Assembly (NCBI GenBank): GCA_027596195.1
Contig: JADGJG010000367.1
Coordinates: 1-22,429 of the forward strand
From: Podochytrium sp. JEL0797
Lineage: Eukaryota > Chytridiomycota > Chytridiomycetes > Chytridiales > Chytriomycetaceae
Direction of reading: 5' to 3'
Length of the DNA: 22,429 nucleotides
In this document: positions 10,008-20,264 of the stretch, in pieces
How the letters are laid out: every line of letters begins with the position of its first letter
Position numbering within the stretch: position 1 is the first letter of the stretch
Program-made: the position numbers and the translations under genes
Notes under the pieces: model-generated
What the model was told of the DNA's origin: nothing
The model's input: the letters and a program-made list of their open reading frames with translations, nothing else
The model's database searches: none

Positions 10008-11790
10008 TTAATGTCCTCCAGGTTTGCTCACAGCGCCAGTCCCATTAATGTCATTGAGCAAAGCAACAACAGCCTCATACCCTCCCACAACCCCACCAAA
10101 CACGCCCACAACCACAATCAAGATCCCAAACGCGCGTTCAAACAGTGTCCGATTATAGAACCCAAACAGTTTGAAATCAAACACAACGGGAAACACAAAA
10201 ATCAGTGCCGTGTTTGCCAAAGCTCCAAGAAGGGTCATAAAGTCCTTAAAAAACGGAATCGCCATGGCCAAACCGACAATCACGACCATCATTCCACATC
10301 GTAACGCGTATCGGAAATGGGTTTCGCGGTCCGTGTGTCCGTTTGCGAGCGACGATAGATCTAGGCGGCGTTCAACTGCGAGCGAAAATGATGTCACGAG
10401 GATCGGGAGAGCGAATAAAATGTGGAGGGTGATGAGAAAGACGGCTGAGTTGGCTACAAGGCCCGGTGGGAGATTGTTGAGAATCGGTGAGTCCGTCAAG
10501 TTGCCATATGCAGCTAAACAAACGCGATTAATTCCTTTCTGGGCAATGATATAAAACAACCCACCATATGCAATCACAGCGGTAACCAAATACATGGCCG
10601 AGATAATCACCATTGACAAGGATAACACGAGTTTGAATTTCTGGGGCTCGGCCATCGAACTTTCGATTTCCGGATACTGCAGAATGAAGAATCAGAATCA
10701 AAGGAAGCCGAAACGACAGGAAGAACTCACAATAAAGTTGCCACTGTATGAGAACGAGATGCTTCCGAGAGCGGACGCGAATTGACTGAAATCAATGACT
10801 TTGTGTGTCACGACGCCGTAGTTGATGGGTATATCGCGTATGGAAGAAAAAAAGACGGTACCAATCACAACGAGAGTAGCAAAGACGCCGAAAGCGCTGG
10901 TGGTGCGCGCGTCAGCTACGACAGAGAAATTTATGAACTTTAAATACGACAAACCTGAAGATTGCGATATCCTTGAGCGTCTTGAAAATCAAGAATGGAA
11001 TCAAGATCAGTGTAGCGCTTATAATCATCCTGAATCAAGCGCCAATCAGTTTTCCTCACGTTCGCCACGAGACTCACCAAACTTTCATGGAAAACGTTCC
11101 AAAGAGGAACTCCAAATTCATGCCCGTCAAAATAAAGTATACGATCGGAACGCCTGGAGAGTAGGGGGTCAATGCAGTCGAAAACGCCAGCGTGTCGAAA
11201 AAGGCACTCACCCAAGAGCATGGCATCCGTGAACAGCTCTACCAATAGCTCCCCGGGCCTCCCAAACGCTTTGAGTCCAATATGCGAAAATCCATCCAAC
11301 CTCCGACCCGTGTTGACGCCCCGCGCACTGTTTGCGTACAAACATTTGATCAACAGCGTCCCCGCGTAGTTGTTTGCGAATGCTGCAAACACAATGATCC
11401 CCACTCCGATCCAACCACTTTGACTGAGGGCATACGGAAGTTGCAAAACGCCAGATCCCGCTACAACGCATCTGCCGAGTTCCACAAGAGTCAAAAGAAA
11501 TCGCTTTGGCAACAAGAGCCAGATAATCTAGGCCCGGAACTCCAAGATTGATAGTTACATGATGTGGTATATTGCTTCGGGGACTGAGTTTCCCTTCTGG
11601 TGATTTGGTTCTTCGATCTCAAGCTGGTTGTCTGGGTAAGACGTCAAATGAATGCACCGGCACCGTTGTTAATCACAGGCTCGGCGACAGAGTGATAGAA
11701 CGCACCCATGCTTGGATCATCTATGGGTGAGTCGGGTCGACTTTCGAAAACGGTCGAATCTGTCGGTCGCAGGAGCGGGGAAGTTTGCAT
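10008..11790 (-). CDS. AAAP-family amino-acid transporter, copy A
   Basis: The product belongs to the amino acid/auxin permease (Aa_trans, AVT/VGAT-like) group, proton-linked carriers of the plasma or vacuolar membrane with about 11 spans. Eight exons read on the minus strand: 11790-11677, 11623-11559, 11471-11212, 11153-11078, 11029-10955, 10896-10731, 10676-10565 and 10513-10008, giving 457 aa. Landmarks are GNSVPEAIYHI, CVVAGSGVLQLPYALSQSGW, IDFSQFASALGSISFSYSG, AYGNLTDSPILNNLPPG and FFKDFMTLLGALANT. The cytosolic N-terminus starts MQTSPLLRP. Exon 1 and its acceptor are less sure than the rest. Exons 4 to 6 sum to 317 nt, exactly the size of the single exon 4 of copies B and C, so two introns differ between paralogues. 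The last exon lacks an intron that B, C and D have. Its stop lies 37 bases from that of PARN, tail to tail. Substrate cannot be read from sequence. Confidence 0.85.
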
Positions 11791-12722
11791 ATTTTTTCCA
11801 ATTCCAACTTCGAAAATCCATTTGAAAGCTTTGTTTGATTCATGCTCTGTGGTTGGTGTCGAGAGATTCGCAGAAAATCCGGGAATCTGACCATGTCCCC
11901 GGCCGCCATAGGTTCTAACCCTTAATACTACTTAGGGGCAAAGGCAAGGGCTGCGGCAGCGGAAGATCTCCAGGCTCAACCAAAGCATTCAAAGAGGAAG
12001 CGAAAAAAAGTCGATGCACAACCAAACACGCTCGACCAGCCCCCCCTTCCTTCCTTTCTGTATCAAGCAGTTGAATTATTGGTCGTGATGGATAAACAGA
12101 TAACAGAATAAACACGGTTGGAGAACCATTGGACAACTTTTTTTACGTCTGTGTCGGTTGCGACGCAGCCACTCGTGAATATTTTGAATGATATTCGTGA
12201 TTTCTATTTTAAGTCTCTTGGCACGTGCTTCACACGCTTGAATGCTTCATATGGGAACGGAGAATCCGCCGGGGGTTTCTCGTCGATTGAATTCAAGCGC
12301 ACGCAAATGCAGCAGCGAATTATTACACAACCTGAACCCAGTATATATAACGAATATTAGGTGCTCAACGAGCAATCCACTCATTTCGTTGCGTGGACGT
12401 TGTATTCCTAACAAAAAAATCTGAGAAGAAGTTCTCGATGCATGTGGTATATTATCACCTCCACGTATTATTATTCCGCTCAGCAGCTCGGAAAGACTGC
12501 AAAAACGCTGCGAAAATATGAAATTTCACGTTTTCCATTCGGTCCCCCCAAGACTCCATCACTCTCCCTTCCTCCCTCCTCCCTCCTTCTTCTTTCTTTT
12601 TGCTCTTTCCTTTTTCCCTCCTTTTTTCTTTTTTTAATTTTTGGCGGCCAAGAAATAATAAAATTTCCACCTCCGAAAAAACCTGAAGTGAGAAAATCCA
12701 AGAAAATCCCGATTCCCCCGAA
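11791..12722. other. Non-coding divergent spacer between copy A and the LRR gene
   Basis: About 930 bases separate two divergent gene starts. Short open frames here have no family features. A TATA-like string (tatatataa) lies at 12342-12350, rather far from the LRR start, and a strong polypyrimidine tract lies nearer to it. I see no RNA gene or mobile element. Confidence 0.45.
12562..12636 (+). promoter_or_regulatory. Polypyrimidine tract upstream of the LRR gene
   Basis: About 75 bases are almost all C and T, grading from CCT repeats to T runs, 85 to 160 bases before the ATG at 12723. CT-rich blocks are common just upstream of start sites in fungal promoters. The minus-strand reading is Lys/Glu/Arg-rich low-complexity sequence and should not be taken as a gene. 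Confidence 0.45.
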
Positions 12723-13648
12723 ATGGTGCCACCGATGAACAAAACCCGACCCTTCCCCCCGGAGCTCGTCCATCAAATATTCCGCCACATAGATCCTGTA
12801 GAGGTGCAGGGCTTAAAGGCGCTCTGTCGTTACGTGTGGTCGTGCCTCAGTGACCCGCACTTTGCGAAGCTGAACCTCCAAACCTTTCTCAAACGCTGCG
12901 CAAAGCCACTCGATCGCACAGGTTCAATGACCCCCGATCACTTGGACAGACTGTGGATGTTGCTGCCTCCTCCATACCAGATTCTGTACGCCGAGTGGGC
13001 GCTGAAGTCCATGGTGTCTCTGATTTGGTCCTCTTCATTGCACAAAGGTTGCATTCCCGCGTCCATCGGCAGGCTAACAAAGCTCAATTATCTCTGCCTG
13101 GATGGAAACAATCTCACTGGCTCTATTCCTCCCGAGATTGGAAACCTTTCGAACCTGTACTATCTCGCGCTTCACAATAACGCGCTCTGTGGCGCGTTTC
13201 CCGACATAAGCCTCTTGGTTAATCTGCAGCGGCTTTACCTGGATGGAAACCAGCTCTCGGGGAGCCTTCCAAAACAAGTGGGACGCTTGGTTAATCTTCA
13301 ATACCTCTCTGTCAGCAGGAACAAGTTCTCCGGAAATTTGCCTGAGGAAATGGGGAACATGTTGAATTTAAGAAGCATAAATCTGAGCGAGAACGAGTTT
13401 TCAGGTTGGTGCCGGGCCTGGTAAATGACTTTCGAAACCAAAAGCTCACATTTATTGCGCACAACACAGGAGTGATACCGAATTCGTTCCGGAATCTTGT
13501 GCATCTGCAACACCTGGATGTTGGATCAAACTTCTTTTCTGGGCCCATCCCAAGGGAGCTCGAATCAATGATCGACTTGGGTACTCAAAAAGAATCAACA
13601 AGCAAAATCCAGACCCCTCTTCGACTGGAAAATCCTCTCTCTTTGTGA
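12723..13648 (+). CDS. LRR protein with F-box-like N-terminus
   Basis: Two exons (12723-13404 and 13470-13648) give about 286 aa. The first 45 residues (FPPELVHQIFRHIDP and following) look like an F-box, the module that binds Skp1 in SCF ubiquitin ligases; the match is judged by eye and is weak. From about residue 115 there are plant-type leucine-rich repeats with the L-x-x-N-x-L-(T/S)-G-x-(I/L)-P pattern: LCLDGNNLTGSIPPEIG, LYLDGNQLSGSLPKQVG, LSVSRNKFSGNLPEEMG, then LNLSENEFSG, whose glycine joins across the intron to VIPNSFRNL, and LDVGSNFFSGPIP. One repeat (HNNALCGAFPD) is degenerate. After the last repeat comes a short polar tail to the TGA. Intron phase 1 restores the repeat exactly. Repeats of this kind bind protein partners, and the target is unknown. 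Confidence 0.78.
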
Positions 13649-13652
13649 ATGG

Positions 13653-13658
13653 AATAAA
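13653..13658 (+). terminator. AATAAA poly(A) signal of the LRR gene
   Basis: A perfect AATAAA lies only five bases after the TGA that ends the LRR reading frame, followed by AT-rich sequence. This supports the 3' end of that gene. Confidence 0.5.
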
Positions 13659-13851
13659 TTGGTTCATATTTAATTAAAAAATATCATTTTTTGTTGTTTG
13701 TTCGTCGTTTTTGAATCCTGTCCATCACACGTAGCCACCACACTCTCATTGAATCGATGTGAGCTAACTAGTTACGGTGGGTAAATTCTGACTGATGGAT
13801 TGCTTCTCGGTTTCCAGGGCACGGATTCATGTTCTCGCTCTCTTTCTTTAA

Positions 13852-15045
13852 TCTCTCAAACGCCACAAAGACGAACTGGGAACTCCTTTCAATGAGATTG
13901 AGAATGCCGAGGCAATCTTTGTGCATTTGACAAGTGGCATTTTTACTCAACACCAGTTGTTTATCGATTTGGCTTTCGCTGCCGTTCGCAGTGGACGAGT
14001 GCCCATTCTGCAGTTTCTTGAGAGCTCCCAGCGCATCACTTTATACATCAAAGATGCTCAGCAGGGCACCCTTCTCCACGCTGCTATGGCCAATTCGATC
14101 AGAGACATCAACACCGGCATCGGCGTTGTGAATTTCCTTCTCCAGCAAACTGGCTACAATCTGCTCTTGGTCAAGAACTCTAGACGTACACCTCTTGAGG
14201 TTGCGATTCTGGGTGGGTGTCATTACTTTGTGAATCTCGCACTATCCGAGGACCACCAGGTCAACTGGAGTGAGCCTGCTGCTTCTGCTCTCTGTGCACA
14301 ACTTCTGAAGATCCCTCTCTTTCAGCATGACATGTACCTGCTGGAGTTTCGCTTCCGCATGCATCACCTCCGAACCTTGCGCTTCTGTTCACTGTCAGAT
14401 TTGGCCAAGATCAAGCAACTTGTTGGGACTTTTCATTGGTGGAACACGCGGCTCCCATGGCCGGAGGAGGAGCTCAAGAAGACGTTTGGATTGTGGCTGA
14501 AGCTACCATGCTGGGTCACAGTGAGACTGTGAAGTGGTTGATTGAGGAGGCACAGTTTCCCATGTCTTTGCTTGGTGTTGCCCCTGTGGGGAGTCCATCT
14601 CATAGAGATCAAGTGGTGAGAGGAAAGCTGTTCAACTGAAGTTTCATGAAATTTTCAACACTGATGGTGTAGTTGACTGGGAGAACTCCTGATATTGGGA
14701 GAAGGAGAAGCTTTGTGTGCATGACTTTGTTATGGGGATCATTCGTTGGGATGGCAGTTTGGACTCTGTCATGAGTTCATTGAGCAAGAGGCATGTGCTT
14801 TCGGAGAAGGGGGATCTGTGGGCTTGCATTTTGAGGCACGAGGCATGGGAGCAGAGGTTGGAGACCATTCAGGGGTTGGTTGCTTCGGACCCCAGTGCCA
14901 AGAAGCTACACTCCCTTCCTCACCTGGATCTTCTTGTCATTTACAACCAAGCCAACATTTTGAGGTCTCTCAAGAGTTTCATGTGGATCCCACCACTGTG
15001 TTGTTTGAGAATGGAGACAACATCTTGTTGGAATTTATAGGATGA
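13852..15045 (+). pseudogene. Decayed ankyrin-repeat-like gene
   Basis: The first frame (open from 13852, no ATG in its early part) reads LAFAAVRSGRVPILQFLE, then GTLLHAAMANSI, VVNFLLQQTGYN and RTPLEVAILGG. These resemble diverged ankyrin repeats. Similar sequence goes on in another frame from about 14436 (ATMLGHSETVKWLIEEA), then in a third (KFHEIFNTDGVVDWENS, an in-frame TGA near 14692, then LCVHDFVMGIIRWDGSLDS and further to about 14970), and finally in a fourth segment ending FENGDNILLEFIG at 15045. At least three frame changes and one internal stop, with no convincing splice sites, argue for a pseudogene. Family assignment rests on a loose ankyrin-like look only. It may have had an F-box start like its LRR neighbour, but none is seen. 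Confidence 0.55.
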
Positions 15046-16323
15046 AATGGTTATCTTTATTGGTGCGGTCAGCAGTGCTCAATTTATAGTAAATCCGATC
15101 CATGTTCAACATATTACAACACCATTCGCTATCTTAACGTTACAACATCCGTCTCCAACTTCCACCTCCTCATATCTTCGTCCAATTGCTTCCAAATCAT
15201 CCCAGGCACCTTGCCAGTTTCCTATAGTCGTAATTTATGAGGTTCAAGGAAAAGGGGTTAGACTCCATGAGGCCGCAGAATCATGGAATCAGTCTGTTGA
15301 CCCTAGATGTGGCGATGGGTTCAAACCCTCGTTCGGAGCCTTCGTGAATACGGAATGAGTCAACTGCGGCATCCTGCACCACTTCGTAATTGCAATCAAG
15401 TTCGACGTAATTGCATATTGCAGTTCAACCTTAGTTGTAACGCGCGCATGCACTCCGGGCTCATTCATGACGCAGAATGTGCAATAGCCTGAGACGTTTC
15501 TGTCGTGGGTGGCTGAGCAATCTCTGGGTCCAGATATGGGTATGGAGATGTGGCGCATGCTGGCGCGCACGCGCCACTCAGAAATGTGAATGTAAACTAA
15601 CACATCTTGCATCTTGCAGTTGCTCAGGGTATGATCATCTCTTTTTTTATATTTTGAATTCACAATGTTGATTGCAATTTGTCTACTGTGCAGGTTCCCT
15701 TGTTACTGGACTGCCACCTGCTATGCAGGAATGCCTCACAAACAATGGAAGGCTGTCAACAAGAAGAATCTTCTGGCAGCAAGATGAACTACAATACAAG
15801 CACATGAAGGTGGTGCTGAGGACAAAAACGAAGGTGAGGCTTCCCTGATATGTTGATCAACAATGGTAAACTCAACAGACCCTGCAGACAACAAGAACTC
15901 ATGTGATCAAAGCTCTGCCCAGCCTCCACAATCTCAGAAACGGCACAATCCACATTTGTATTTGCCTTCTGATGATCATGCCATTTCGAAAGATGCTCAA
16001 CCGACAATCCTGCAGCACCTTTGCTCCCTCTCAAAAGGGCAGCTTTCATTGAATCAAACAAAATCAAACAGTATGCATATATATAGCTTTCGCGTATCAT
16101 GAAGAGACTAAGTTTATTTGTGTCAGGTGAAGGAAAAGAGGAGAAGTAGTGGTGCTATGGCAATTGGCGTTTCTGTGGTTTGTTGGCAGAAAAATCGCAA
16201 ACCGGCAGCTAATGAGCTTCAAAAAGGACAAAAAAAATCGAACTTCCACAGTCCATACTTAAGAAAATAATTCAGAATGAGCAGGCTGAAATGAGAACAA
16301 AAAGAATAAATTCTAAGTTGCAT
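15046..16323. other. Long spacer with no recognisable gene
   Basis: About 1.28 kb without a supportable gene. A minus-strand frame at 16100-15789 (103 aa) and a plus-strand frame at 15863-16102 overlap each other, and neither shows a domain. A tRNA B-box-like string (gggttcaaaccc) lies at 15317-15328 but no full cloverleaf forms. The stretch 15360-15560 is rich in short CG-containing inverted words. I cannot assign a role. Confidence 0.4.
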
Positions 16324-17480
16324 TTAATGCCCACCACCTCCTCCCCTGTTTGGAACACCATGAATGTCATTAACCAGTTTCACAAAAACTTCCAACAACT
16401 CCTCCAAATACACCCGCCACCAATATCAAAATCCCAAACACCTTGTCAAATATGGGTCACTTGTGGAATCCATAAAGCTTGAAATCAAATACCACAGGAA
16501 AGATGAAAATCAAGGCCTGCAGTTAAGATTGCATGAGCATCAAATGGAACAAATACAAACAAAAAGCTGTACTCACAGTGTTTGCAACAGCCCCAAGAAG
16601 AGTCATGAAGTCCTTGAAGAATGGAATTGCAATTGCCATGGCCCCACAAATCCCATAATTGTGGTCATCAAGCTACCATGAATCCAGTCCTCTCCTTTTA
16701 TGACTCCTTGGGCAATGGTCAACAAATTCAATCTCTGTTCCATCTCCAATGAGAAGGTGGTAATGACAATTTGGATTGCAAGCAAGACATGGAGTGTTAA
16801 GACAAACATGGAAAAGTTGGAGATGAATCCCTTGGGCAGATTGTTGAGGATGGGTGAATAAGTCAGGTTGCGATATGCAGCTGATGTTCATGGGGTTTCA
16901 ATTATCAACAGGCAATTTCAAGCAAGGGGGATCTCACCATAACCAAGAGCAGCAGTCAGCAAGTACATGACAGAAATAATCACCATCAATAGTGACAGCA
17001 CCATGTGAAACTTGTGTGGCTCAGGACAAGCAGCTTGCCAGAATAATTGTTGGCAAAGGCAGCAAACACAATCAAGTGACGCCAATCCAACCACTTTGAT
17101 TGAGGGCAAACGGAAGTTGGAGGACGCCGGATCCAGCCACTACGCAACTAAAGCAAGTGCATAGTTAGTATATATCGCTTGTTGTGGCAATGTAATCAGA
17201 ACTGAGAGGATTAAAGCATCCCGTCGATTCGTGTCCAAATATTCGTATCGGATACAAAGCATGCGAACTAACATGATATGATAGACTGCCTTGATGACAG
17301 AATTGCCTTTGTGTGGAGCCTCGTCGGAAATGACGCTCTCTGCATCCAATGTAAATGAGTGCAGGAGGCAGATGCAATATATCGGCATGGACCCAAGCCT
17401 GAATCACTCGACAACGAATCAGGAGAGCGACATTGCTTCGCAAGCAGAGGAGCTGCCAATCCTGGTACGGCCGTTGACAT
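16324..17480 (-). pseudogene. AAAP transporter copy D, internally deleted pseudogene
   Basis: The 5' part is preserved: exon 1 at 17480-17399 (MSTAVPGLAAPLLAKQ), exon 2 at 17339-17273 (GNSVIKAVYHI), and exon 3 from 17147 (CVVAGSGVLQLPFALNQSGW). A one-base loss near 17076 breaks exon 3. At about 17025 it jumps from NNYSGKLLV straight to EPHKFHMVLSLL, which belongs to exon 5 of the intact copies, so the rest of exon 3, all of exon 4 and the start of exon 5 are gone. Downstream there is another one-base loss near 16643, an in-frame TGA at 16459-16457 and a final frame change. The donor of intron 1 is GC instead of GT. An upstream in-frame ATG at 17501 would add seven residues. The intron in the last part (GTGAGT donor near 16580) matches copies B and C. 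No functional transporter can come from it. Confidence 0.85.
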
Positions 17481-17570
17481 TTCCTGTGTCTTTTCGAGCA
17501 TCCCCGGAGATTGCACATCCGATTTTCCCCGAAAAACACCGCCACGCTTGACCAAAATTGCACTTCAACT

Positions 17571-17576
17571 TTTATT
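17571..17576 (-). terminator. AATAAA poly(A) signal of transporter B
   Basis: AATAAA on the minus strand lies about 50 bases after the stop of copy B and before the start of copy D, in a spacer of only about 145 bases. The same signal is kept in unit 2. Confidence 0.6.
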
Positions 17577-17624
17577 CTAATAATGACCGGGGAGAATGCA
17601 GAAAAAACTTGATGTCTGGGAAAA

Positions 17625-19356
17625 TCACAACGCCAACCCTCCTCCGTTTGGAACTCCATTGACGTCGTTGATGAGGTTCACAATCGCCTCATACCCGCCA
17701 ACGAACCCACCAAACACACCAACAATCAAAATGACAATTCCAAACACCTTGTCAAACAGAGGGCGTCCGTGGAATCCAAAAAGCTTGAAATCAAACACGA
17801 CCGGGAAAATGAAAATCAACGCCTATCGACAGAACTTAGATTTCAGACGCAACAAAACGGAATAAGCCCCCCCACTCACCGTGTTCGCCAAAGCTCCAAG
17901 AAGCGTCATAAAGTCCTTAAAGAACGGAATCGCAAGCGCCATCGCCACCACAAATGCCATGATCGCGGTTCTCAAAATCGCGCGCAACAACTCCTCGCGT
18001 TTCGTGTCTCCCTTGGCGATAGCCAGCAAATCCAAACGTCTCTCCATTTCCAACGAGAACGTCGTGATGACAATCGGAATGGCGAGGAGAACGTGCAACG
18101 TGATGACAAACATGGAGAAGTTGGAGATGAATCCGCTTGGGAGGTTGTTGAGAATCGGAGAGTCCGTCAGATTTCCGTATGCGGCTATTGAATGGGGTGT
18201 CAGATTGACTTCCAGGGGTTCGACTCGCAACAATCAAAACGCGCACCATATCCGAGTGCAGCCGTGACAAAGTACATCACAGAAATAATTCCCAAGGAGA
18301 GGGAGAGAACCAAAGGGAATTTCTTGGGCTCGGCCATTGATTGCTCGACTTCAGCGTACTGTCAAGGAAATTAGAAAATGAGATACATCATTCGATAAAC
18401 ACAGCAACTCACGACGTAGTTCCCGCTGTACGAGAACGAGATACTTCCCAGCGCAGACGCAAACTGGGTGAAATCGATAACCTTGTGCGTCACGACGCCA
18501 GAGTTGAGAGGAATATCGCGAATCGAGTAGAAAATCACTGTCGCAATCACAGCCACAGTCGAAAAGACCCCAAACGCACTGAGGGCCGCAATTTCCTTCA
18601 ATGTTTTGAACATGACAAAGGGAATCAGGACCAGGAGAGCACAGAGGACAATCCACTGTTGCATCGAGAATATCCCAAAGATGATCTCCAAGCTCATTCC
18701 CGAAAGAATCAAGTATACGATTGGAACGCCTATGCATCAATAAGTAAGTAAACGCGAGGCAATTTGACATGAAAGGGTTCATGCTCACCGAGAAGCATCG
18801 CACTCGTGAAACACTCCACCATCAAACGACCGGTATCCCCAAACGCCTCATGCCCAATGTGGGCGAATCCTGTCAGTCTTCTTTCTCCCTCAGTTGGTGC
18901 ATAGAGACATTTGACAAGCAACAACCCAGAATAATTGTTCGCGAACCCAGCAAACACAATGAGCGCGGCTCCGATCCAACCGGCTTGATTAAGAGCATAT
19001 GGTAGTTGGAGGACTCCAGTTCCGGCAATCACGCAACTAAAGTCGATATCAGAAACGGGTGGGGTTCAACTGTCAAGCGCTCAAGCGACGCAGATTTGAT
19101 AGGCAGAAACAGGGGAGGACAGGCCGGCTTACACAATATGGTATATGGCTTCGGCTACAGAGTTTCCCGCGTGGTGGTTTCCGGTCTCGGATGCAACGCT
19201 GACTTGGTCTGTCGTGAGCCCGCGGTTGTGAGAACTGCGGAAACAACGAACGAGGCATCGGATTCAATCGTTACCTGAATCGCTGTCTGGCACGATAAGA
19301 CGGGCCAGAGATGCTTGGTTCGCAAGGAGAGGTGTTGCTGCAGTCGGCTGCGGCAT
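17625..19356 (-). CDS. AAAP-family amino-acid transporter, copy B
   Basis: Seven exons on the minus strand: 19356-19275, 19208-19133, 19036-18789, 18729-18413, 18358-18247, 18184-17880 and 17822-17625, giving 445 aa. The family is the same as copy A. The N-terminus (MPQPTAATPLLANQ) is cytosolic. Landmarks are GNSVAEAIYHI, CVIAGTGVLQLPYALNQAGW, VPIVYLILSGMSLEIIFG, FASALGSISFSYSGNYV, AYGNLTDSPILNNLPSG, FFKDFMTLLGALANT and LIFIFPVVFDFKLFGFHG. The acceptor of intron 1 is the second AG (after cacgac), chosen because only it restores the frame. All exon lengths equal those of copy C. The protein differs from C at only a handful of sites (for instance Glu/Gly in TEG-RRL, Ala/Val in ST-VIATV, Val/Phe in HK-IDF, Glu/Asp in KRE-LLR). 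It looks intact. Substrate is unknown. Confidence 0.88.
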
Positions 19357-19593
19357 GGTTTTTTGAACTTTTTTCCACATATTAACTGTTGGATTTGAGA
19401 TTCTTTCTGCCAACTACCAAATTTTTGGTATTTGAGTCTGCTAATAACAGTGTCTTCTATTTTCGATACCGTATTTATCTAATTTTTTGAAAACAAGATG
19501 GCCTTTCAAAATACGGTTTCCAGTATCATCGATTATCCCAGTATGGATAGTTAAATAAGCAGTTGTTTCTTATTTCTCATCGATCGAATCAAA
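19357..19593. promoter_or_regulatory. Upstream region of transporter B with inverted repeats
   Basis: This region is the presumed promoter of copy B and is identical before copy C (21995-22231). It holds a compact inverted repeat TACCAAA-tt-TTTGGTA at 19415-19430, about 60 bases before the ATG, and a pair of inverted 9-mers, accgtattt at 19468-19476 and aaatacggt at 19509-19517. Either could be a dimeric factor site. No factor can be named. The reading frame of the chimeric ORF ends at 19594. Confidence 0.4.
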
Positions 19594-20155
19594 TCAAGAA
19601 ATTGATTTCGAATTTCGATTGCCAAATTGCGCCATCGCCCGGAAATCGAAACCGAGCACGCAATCGCCCGCGAAAGAAAAAAACATCCAACGTCCAATGC
19701 TCTCCCGCGCCAATCTGACTTCAGCAAAGCGATCCAGTATCCAGTCCCTCCGGATGGCTGCCTCATCTCCCCTTCTCTCCAGTGCAACACGTCCAGCCAC
19801 TACGCAACTAAAGCAAGTGCATAGTTAGTATATATCGCTTGTTGTGGCAATGTAATCAGAACTGAGAGGATTAAAGCATCCCGTCGATTCGTGTCCAAAT
19901 ATTCGTATCGGATACAAAGCATGCGAACTAACATGATATGATAAACTGCCTCGATGACAGTATTGCCTTTGTGTGGTGCCTCGTCGGAAATGACGCTCTC
20001 TGCGTCCAATGTAAATGAGTGCAGGAGGAGGATGCAATGCAGCGGCATGGAACCAAACCTGAATCACTCGACAACGAATCGGGAGAGCGACGTTGGTTCG
20101 CAAGCAGAGGTGTTGTTGCGGTTGGAGCTGCCAATCCCGGTACGGCCGTTGACAT
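19594..20155 (-). CDS. Chimeric ORF made by the tandem duplication (copy D exons fused to copy B upstream DNA)
   Basis: Exon 1 (20155-20059, MSTAVPGLAAPTATTPLL) and exon 2 (19999-19933, GNTVIEAVYHI) are those of copy D and keep GT-AG borders. Exon 3 begins at 19807 with CVVAG, and at 19791/19792 it runs into DNA that was upstream of copy B. There it stays open as RVALERRGDEAAIRR and further to a TGA at 19596-19594, giving about 125 aa. Relative to D in unit 1, exon 1 has five extra codons and a proper GT donor. The product could not be a transporter, since it ends before the first membrane span is complete. Whether it is expressed is unknown; it may equally be called a truncated pseudogene. 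Confidence 0.5.
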
Positions 20156-20213
20156 TTCCTGTGTCTTTTCCCGAAAAACACCGCCACGCTTGACCAAAAT
20201 TGCACTTTTAACT

Positions 20214-20219
20214 TTTATT
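20214..20219 (-). terminator. AATAAA poly(A) signal of transporter C
   Basis: AATAAA on the minus strand lies 45 bases after the stop of copy C, the counterpart of the signal after copy B. Confidence 0.6.
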
Positions 20220-20264
20220 CCAATGATTGTGGAGAATGCAGCAAAGACTCAATATCTGGGGAAA

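Larger units (their letters stand above)
17132..19791. repeat. Tandem unit 1 of the transporter array
   Basis: This 2660-base segment starts at tccagccac inside exon 3 of copy D. It contains the 5' exons of D, all of transporter B and about 435 bases upstream of B. It is repeated directly after itself at 19792. The left border lies inside a gene and no transposon ends or target-site duplication are visible, so unequal exchange or replication slippage fits better than transposition. Confidence 0.92.

Noticed and set aside
12455..12788. Lys/Glu/Arg-rich minus-strand frames near the LRR gene start
   Set aside because: They are the complement of a polypyrimidine tract; low-complexity artefact.
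15317..15328. tRNA B-box-like string gggttcaaaccc with a possible anticodon stem just before it
   Set aside because: The T-stem and acceptor stem do not pair well and no good A box is found upstream. It may be a tRNA or SINE relic, but I cannot support an RNA gene.
15789..16100. 103-codon minus-strand frame (GLSVEHLSKWHDHQ region)
   Set aside because: It overlaps a plus-strand frame of similar size, shows no recognisable domain, and is flanked by non-coding sequence and pseudogenes. Possibly a relic, but not supportable as a gene.
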